DNA of 64,000 nt from Strongyloides papillosus (lineage: Eukaryota; Nematoda; Chromadorea; Rhabditida; Strongyloididae), in contig SRSI01000051.1 in the NCBI GenBank assembly GCA_005656395.1, positions 124,001 to 188,000 on the forward strand. Direction: 5' to 3'. Shown in pieces: positions 59,557 through 64,000 of this stretch. Each line of letters opens with the position of its first letter. The first letter of the stretch is position 1. Made by a program: the position numbers and the translations under genes. The notes under the pieces are model-generated. The model saw nothing but the letters and a program-made list of their open reading frames with translations, was not told the DNA's origin and did not search any database.

Positions 59557-61727
59557 AAAGTTATTAAAATTAATTATTCATAAACACAATTTTATTAATT
59601 TTAAAAAGAAGCATAATATAAAAAAACAAAGAAAATAAGTCATTAAAAATTAAATGTATTCCTGGATAAATCTAATAAAAGATAGTAACTTTAAAAATGA
59701 TAAAAAAAAATACTAAAAATAGAAAAATTTAAAAAGTGCAAGCTATAAAATAAAAATTTTTGATTGTATTAAATTAAATTTTGTTAGTAATTGTAAGAAA
59801 AGACTGATCAACAAAATAAAAAAAGATAAAAAAATGATATACAAAATCTTGTGAAAATAACTTTTAAAATGATATAAGAAAACTTATTTTCTTAATACAT
59901 GAAAAAATAATCAGATCTTAGGATACATTTTAACGAATACCCTTAATATCTCCTATGGGGATGTTGAAAAGTCTATATCTTGATTTAAATATCACATTTC
60001 ATCAAGAATAAGGGAAGTTTGAATGAATCTTGTTATATCATTACTCTTCAAAAACACTCACCATCAACTTTTTGCAAACATTATATAAAAAATTTAAAAT
60101 ATTTCTAATCATAAAGCGGAGTTAGATGATGTCTTGAGATAATGACACAATAAACTTAAATAAATTCTTTTCATGATAAAGTTTATAAATGTCAGTGGTG
60201 GTTCAAATTTAGATGCTGTGTTAATTTCTGTGTCATGTAAATTATTTATCAATATTTTGTTTTTATATCAAAAAAATATGTATTAAAAAATCATCTACCA
60301 AAAATAGAAACAAAAAAATAGATAAATATTTAAGGGAAAAAGTTAAGGATTTGAAAAATATATTTTTAAAATGAGACAAGCAATAAAATTGTGGTTCATT
60401 TTGATATGAAGACATGAAAAGTAGTTTGAAAGTTAAATAATTAGTTTTCAATAATGAGAGGAAAAACTGTTTAATTTACACCTGAAGGGAAATGAAGTTA
60501 AATATAGAGAGAAGACCAAGAGCAAATTAAGAAAAATAAAATTTAAATATTCAAGAATAAAAATAGCACTTATATCTACCCCACTAAACTACATCCCCAT
60601 TAATAATAGTTTCGTATTCGAGGAAAAAATCTTTTAAAATTATTATAATTCTAAACTCCTCTTGATGAAGTGGTGACATACTAAATACATTAAATATCAA
60701 AAAATGATAGCGATGATGTATGCGTATAAATAATAATTTCTAGTACAAAATTTATTATAATATAAATTTTATAAATTTGATATTATGATATGATAATAAA
60801 ATTTTCTTATGAAATACTATTACTATATGTATTTATAATAATATTTTCTTTTTTGTAGAAAAAATATATATAGATATTTCTTTTTATATATGCAATATAT
60901 GTGTAATCATCTCTTCTCAAAGGAATTCTCAACTTTTGTTTAATTAAAAGAAGATAAAATTATTTTTTTCCATAATTATTTTTACAGAAACTATTTAGAT
61001 GGACTATATTATTAATAATAAAATTTTGTCATTATTTATGGAAAAAATGACATATTTTAATAGTGGAGATTCATTATCTTTATATTAATATTGTGGAAAG
61101 AAAAAAAATTGCTTATAAAAAGTTTGTATTTATAGATCAGAAATTATTTTGTTATTTATTTTAATGTTATTTTCTTTCAAATTATATTTTTTATCAATAG
61201 TGTTTACTTCCCTATAATAATTACTCTAATTGTTATAGGTGTTCTTTCAATTATAAATTTAAAAATCATTCATTTACTATGTCATGTTTGAATTGAAAAA
61301 GTTGTGAAAGCTTTTTAAAGAACAATTTTTATGCCCTTAGATAAAAAAATGTTTTAAAACACAAATATATTAATTTTTATATGGTAAATAATTGTAATTA
61401 TAATTTTGAGTATAACTCTGAATAGCTATATGTTAGAAAAAAGTTTTGAAATAAACAAACGTTTAATAACTTTGACTTTTAGTGTGTTTAAGGAACAGTG
61501 CATGTCTTTAAGTTAAAATTGAAATTTATGATAAAGTACACCTAATTTAGTAAAACATTACAATTCTTAAAATTTCTAAGAAACAAATGTAAATACTAGA
61601 AAATTATAAGTAAAATTTGAATAAATCTTAGTACAATTAATGCTCAAAGGTTAATGTTGCTTATAAAACAACTAAATTGAAAGTATTTTTATCTAAAATA
61701 AAGGTTATAAGTATAAATTAATTACTG
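59557..61727. other. AT-rich intergenic, no gene seen
   Basis: A possible small - strand exon start (ATG near 60110, donor GTGAGT near 60060) was seen but nothing supports it. The frame at 60263-60451 is Phe/Leu-rich chance sequence. Confidence 0.35.
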
Positions 61728-62195
61728 TCAACGTTTTAAGGATTTTTTGTCTCTATCTCTAAAAGATTTACCTCCACTGTAGTTCTTAAACAAGAAGACG
61801 ACATTTCTTATCCATTCGGATTAATGAAGGTTATTACATTTCAGATAACACTTCACATCCTATAACAAATGGTAATTAATTTGTAAAAGATCCTATAAGT
61901 AAGAAGAATGAGGTAGATTTTCATATAGAATTTCATTAAGTCATTGGATAGTATTGAGCAAGTTCATAAACTGCTAGTCGTCAATTATATTTCTTTTAGA
62001 TTTTACAAATGTCTCATTAAACTTTAGTTGAGTTAAAAATACCTTAATATTTAAATGTATACCACCAAATCTCTTTAAACGTTGCTATAAAGTTGATCGA
62101 TTTTTTGAAAGACTCTGAAGCAAATATAGCGATAATTCTTACGTTACATTTCATCAAATATTGTGCTTTTAGTGAACTTATATGAATTCTTCTTC
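61728..62195 (-). pseudogene. Stop-riddled pseudogene, unknown family
   Basis: On the - strand one frame from about 62090 to 61728 keeps protein-like composition through at least five in-frame stops: RFGGIHLNIKVFLTQLKFNE, ...KSKRNIIDD, stop, QFMNLLNTIQ, stop, LNEILYENLPHSSYL, stop, ... SEWIRNVVFLFKNYSGGKSF, RDRDKKSLKR. Immediately upstream (about 62195-62060) a second frame reads RRIHISSLKAQYLMKCNVRI, then IAIFASESFKKSINFIATFK. The pattern is what remains of a coding exon after loss of selection. GC content is higher than in the flanks. The parent family is not recognised. Confidence 0.5.
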
Positions 62196-63580
62196 AATAT
62201 TAAAGTATAATTGATCTAGATTAATTAGATATTCATATTAAGTTCGTTTTCTTACTACAACATTTAATATTACGAATATTTAATTGAAAAGGATTCTATA
62301 AATTCATAAACTCTAGTGCTTTTTATATTATTTATCTTCATTTTAATTAAACAAGTCAAAAAAGAATTTTAAAATTACAGTAATATATTTCATTGAAACT
62401 AAAATAATCTATTTTAAGGTTTTTTTTTCATAATTTACCATAAGTCAATTATATTTAATATTATTTGATTAAGAAAGAATTTTTATGCCATCAAACTTTT
62501 AATAAAACAGTACACAAATTAAAAATTTTAATAAAGTTTCTTTTATTAATTTTTATAAAAGTTTAATGATTTGTTAACTAGAATGAAGCTCATACTTGTT
62601 TATATAAGTAAGTTCTTAATAAGACTAGAATAATATTTGTGGATAATGAAAAATAATAATTCTATTTATGATAATAAAATATAGTTTCTGTTGTTACAAC
62701 ACACTCTTAAAGATTATTAACCTTTTTATGCACTATTTTTGATAGAATAACCTTATAGTAATTACACTTTTTTTAATCTTTTAATGTCAAAACAAATATT
62801 CTTGTAAAAATTATTATGGGAAATTTGGTAACTATAATTATTTATCGCACAATCTTTGAAATACAACAAGGAATTCCAATGTTTCAAGCACCAATATAGA
62901 AGTTGTTACTTTTTAATCATTTAATGATGGACAGCAATAATATTTCACATCATTATATATTAGTTATATTGTATTATATCAAAAATCCCCTTAGCAATAA
63001 CATTAAGATTGTGCCGACATCAGATTATGCGTATTTAATTACATATTATCTTCACTACATTCTCCAATAAACGTGAATTATTAATATTAAAATAATATAT
63101 TAATTTCGGAAGAATAATTACTTTTTAACATTCAAAAATGGATTATCAAGAAATAAATTTTTCATATTTGTTAGTATTCTGTACTAAGTTTTAAAAAAAT
63201 TAATTACATTGAAAGTTTTTATTCTAATTCTAAAGATGAAATAATTATTAGTAAAATGACTAAGACATTTAAATAATTTTTTGCACTTTTAAGAGAAAAA
63301 AATGAATTATGTTTACAAATTAGTCTTTAGTGAATTTTATAAGAGAATACATTTGAAATTTTGATAATAAATGGCATTGAATACTAAAAAATTATTCACA
63401 AAACTTGTTCTCATGGATGTTTACCAACAAAATTTTTCGAGAATATTTTAGATGATTATACTAATTAGATATCTGTCGATGTGACACTTTTCAAGTAAAT
63501 AATAAAGAGAAAAATAAGAAAAATAAAGAAATTTATTGTTTTTTTACAACGTTTTCAACGACTAATAAATGTTTAATTTT
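62196..63580. other. AT-rich intergenic, no gene seen
   Basis: No supported features. Confidence 0.4.
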
Positions 63581-64000
63581 TCAATTGCCCTTCAAAACAT
63601 CAAATTTTAATTTTTTCTTTATATCCTCAACAACATACCCCTTTCCATTCTTAAAACACATTTTTTCCAGTTCCTCTTTAATGGTTTTGATATTTCTAAG
63701 TTTATTCTTTTCTTCACCCGTTATATTTCTATCAAATATAGAGTGATTTTTGACTAAATAATCCAAAAATTTACAATTTGTATATCTATGTGAAATTTCA
63801 ACAGGAAAATTAGCAAAGTAATCTAAAATTTTATAATAATGTTATATGTTTAAAATTCTATATACCTAGTATATTTGATTTTATTGTAAGATAATTATTT
63901 CCAATCTTTTCTAGAAGATAAATTTTATCAAGGGAATTTAAATAGTCTTTAGGAATACAATAAGCAACAACACTACTATCATTTTTCTTTTTTTGATTTA
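63581..64000 (-). CDS. Hypothetical protein, C-terminal part (runs off the window)
   Basis: Two exons on the - strand: one from beyond 64000 to 63866, and 63822-63581, joined by a 43-bp intron (GTATAT...TTTTAG) that splits an Asp codon. The visible roughly 125 residues read ...AYCIPKDYLNSLDKIYLLEK, ...YFANFPVEISHRYTNCKFLD, ...ITGEEKNKLRNIKTIKEELE, ...GYVVEDIKKKLKFDVLKGN. The composition is hydrophilic and charged, without membrane segments, so it looks intracellular. I do not recognise a domain. The N-terminal part is needed for identification. Confidence 0.55.

Overview
The window reads as a nematode nuclear contig, most likely from a Strongyloides-type (clade IV) parasite or close relative. 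The support is very high AT content, tiny introns (about 37-50 bp in most genes) with GTAAGT-like donors and TTTTAG/TTTCAG acceptors, and nematode-typical families: expanded astacins, a transthyretin-like protein, a 12-cysteine DB-domain protein and an ODR-2/HOT-like Ly6 protein. The genus is inferred from composition and family content; no marker gene was available to test it.

Layout. 0-12 kb is repeat-rich and gene-poor. It holds two fragmentary ORFs, a 190-bp satellite (about 2.33-3.28 kb), two large palindromic (foldback/MITE-like) elements (4.83-6.10 and 8.88-10.32 kb), an AT-hook acidic/basic protein and a small secreted Arg-rich coiled-coil peptide. 12-24.2 kb is a cluster of secreted-protein genes: four astacin-EGF-CUB genes on the + strand, a transthyretin-like protein and, on the - strand, a DB-domain protein. 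Only the third astacin keeps the zinc-binding HExxHxxGxxH site; the other three have lost all three zinc-binding histidines and the catalytic glutamate but keep the signal peptide, the basic propeptide cleavage motif, EGF and CUB. Genes 1 and 2 are a recent tandem duplication that includes promoter and intron. 24.8-27.35 kb is a tau-tubulin kinase (- strand). 27.4-39.4 kb is a 12-kb stretch with no convincing gene. 39.4-43.7 kb carries two housekeeping genes in tandem on +: a Na+/H+ exchanger and an atlastin GTPase. 44.3-45.2 kb is a third, older inverted repeat, followed by a decayed coding fragment. 47.5-48.5 kb (- strand) is a GILT thiol reductase with a one-base frameshift inside its signature. 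49.6-49.8 kb is a short two-exon gene shaped like a neuropeptide precursor ending in an amidatable RPG. 50.8-51.7 kb (- strand) is the Ly6/ODR-2-like GPI protein. 52-64 kb is sparse: first exons of two incompletely resolved - strand genes, orphan exon candidates, a fourth foldback element (58.36-59.56 kb), a stop-riddled pseudogene (61.7-62.2 kb) and the 3' end of an unknown - strand gene at the right edge.

Functionally the 12-24 kb block looks like a secretome cluster in which a protease family is being reused as non-catalytic EGF/CUB binding proteins. The flanking conserved genes (kinase, exchanger, atlastin) are unrelated cell-biology genes.
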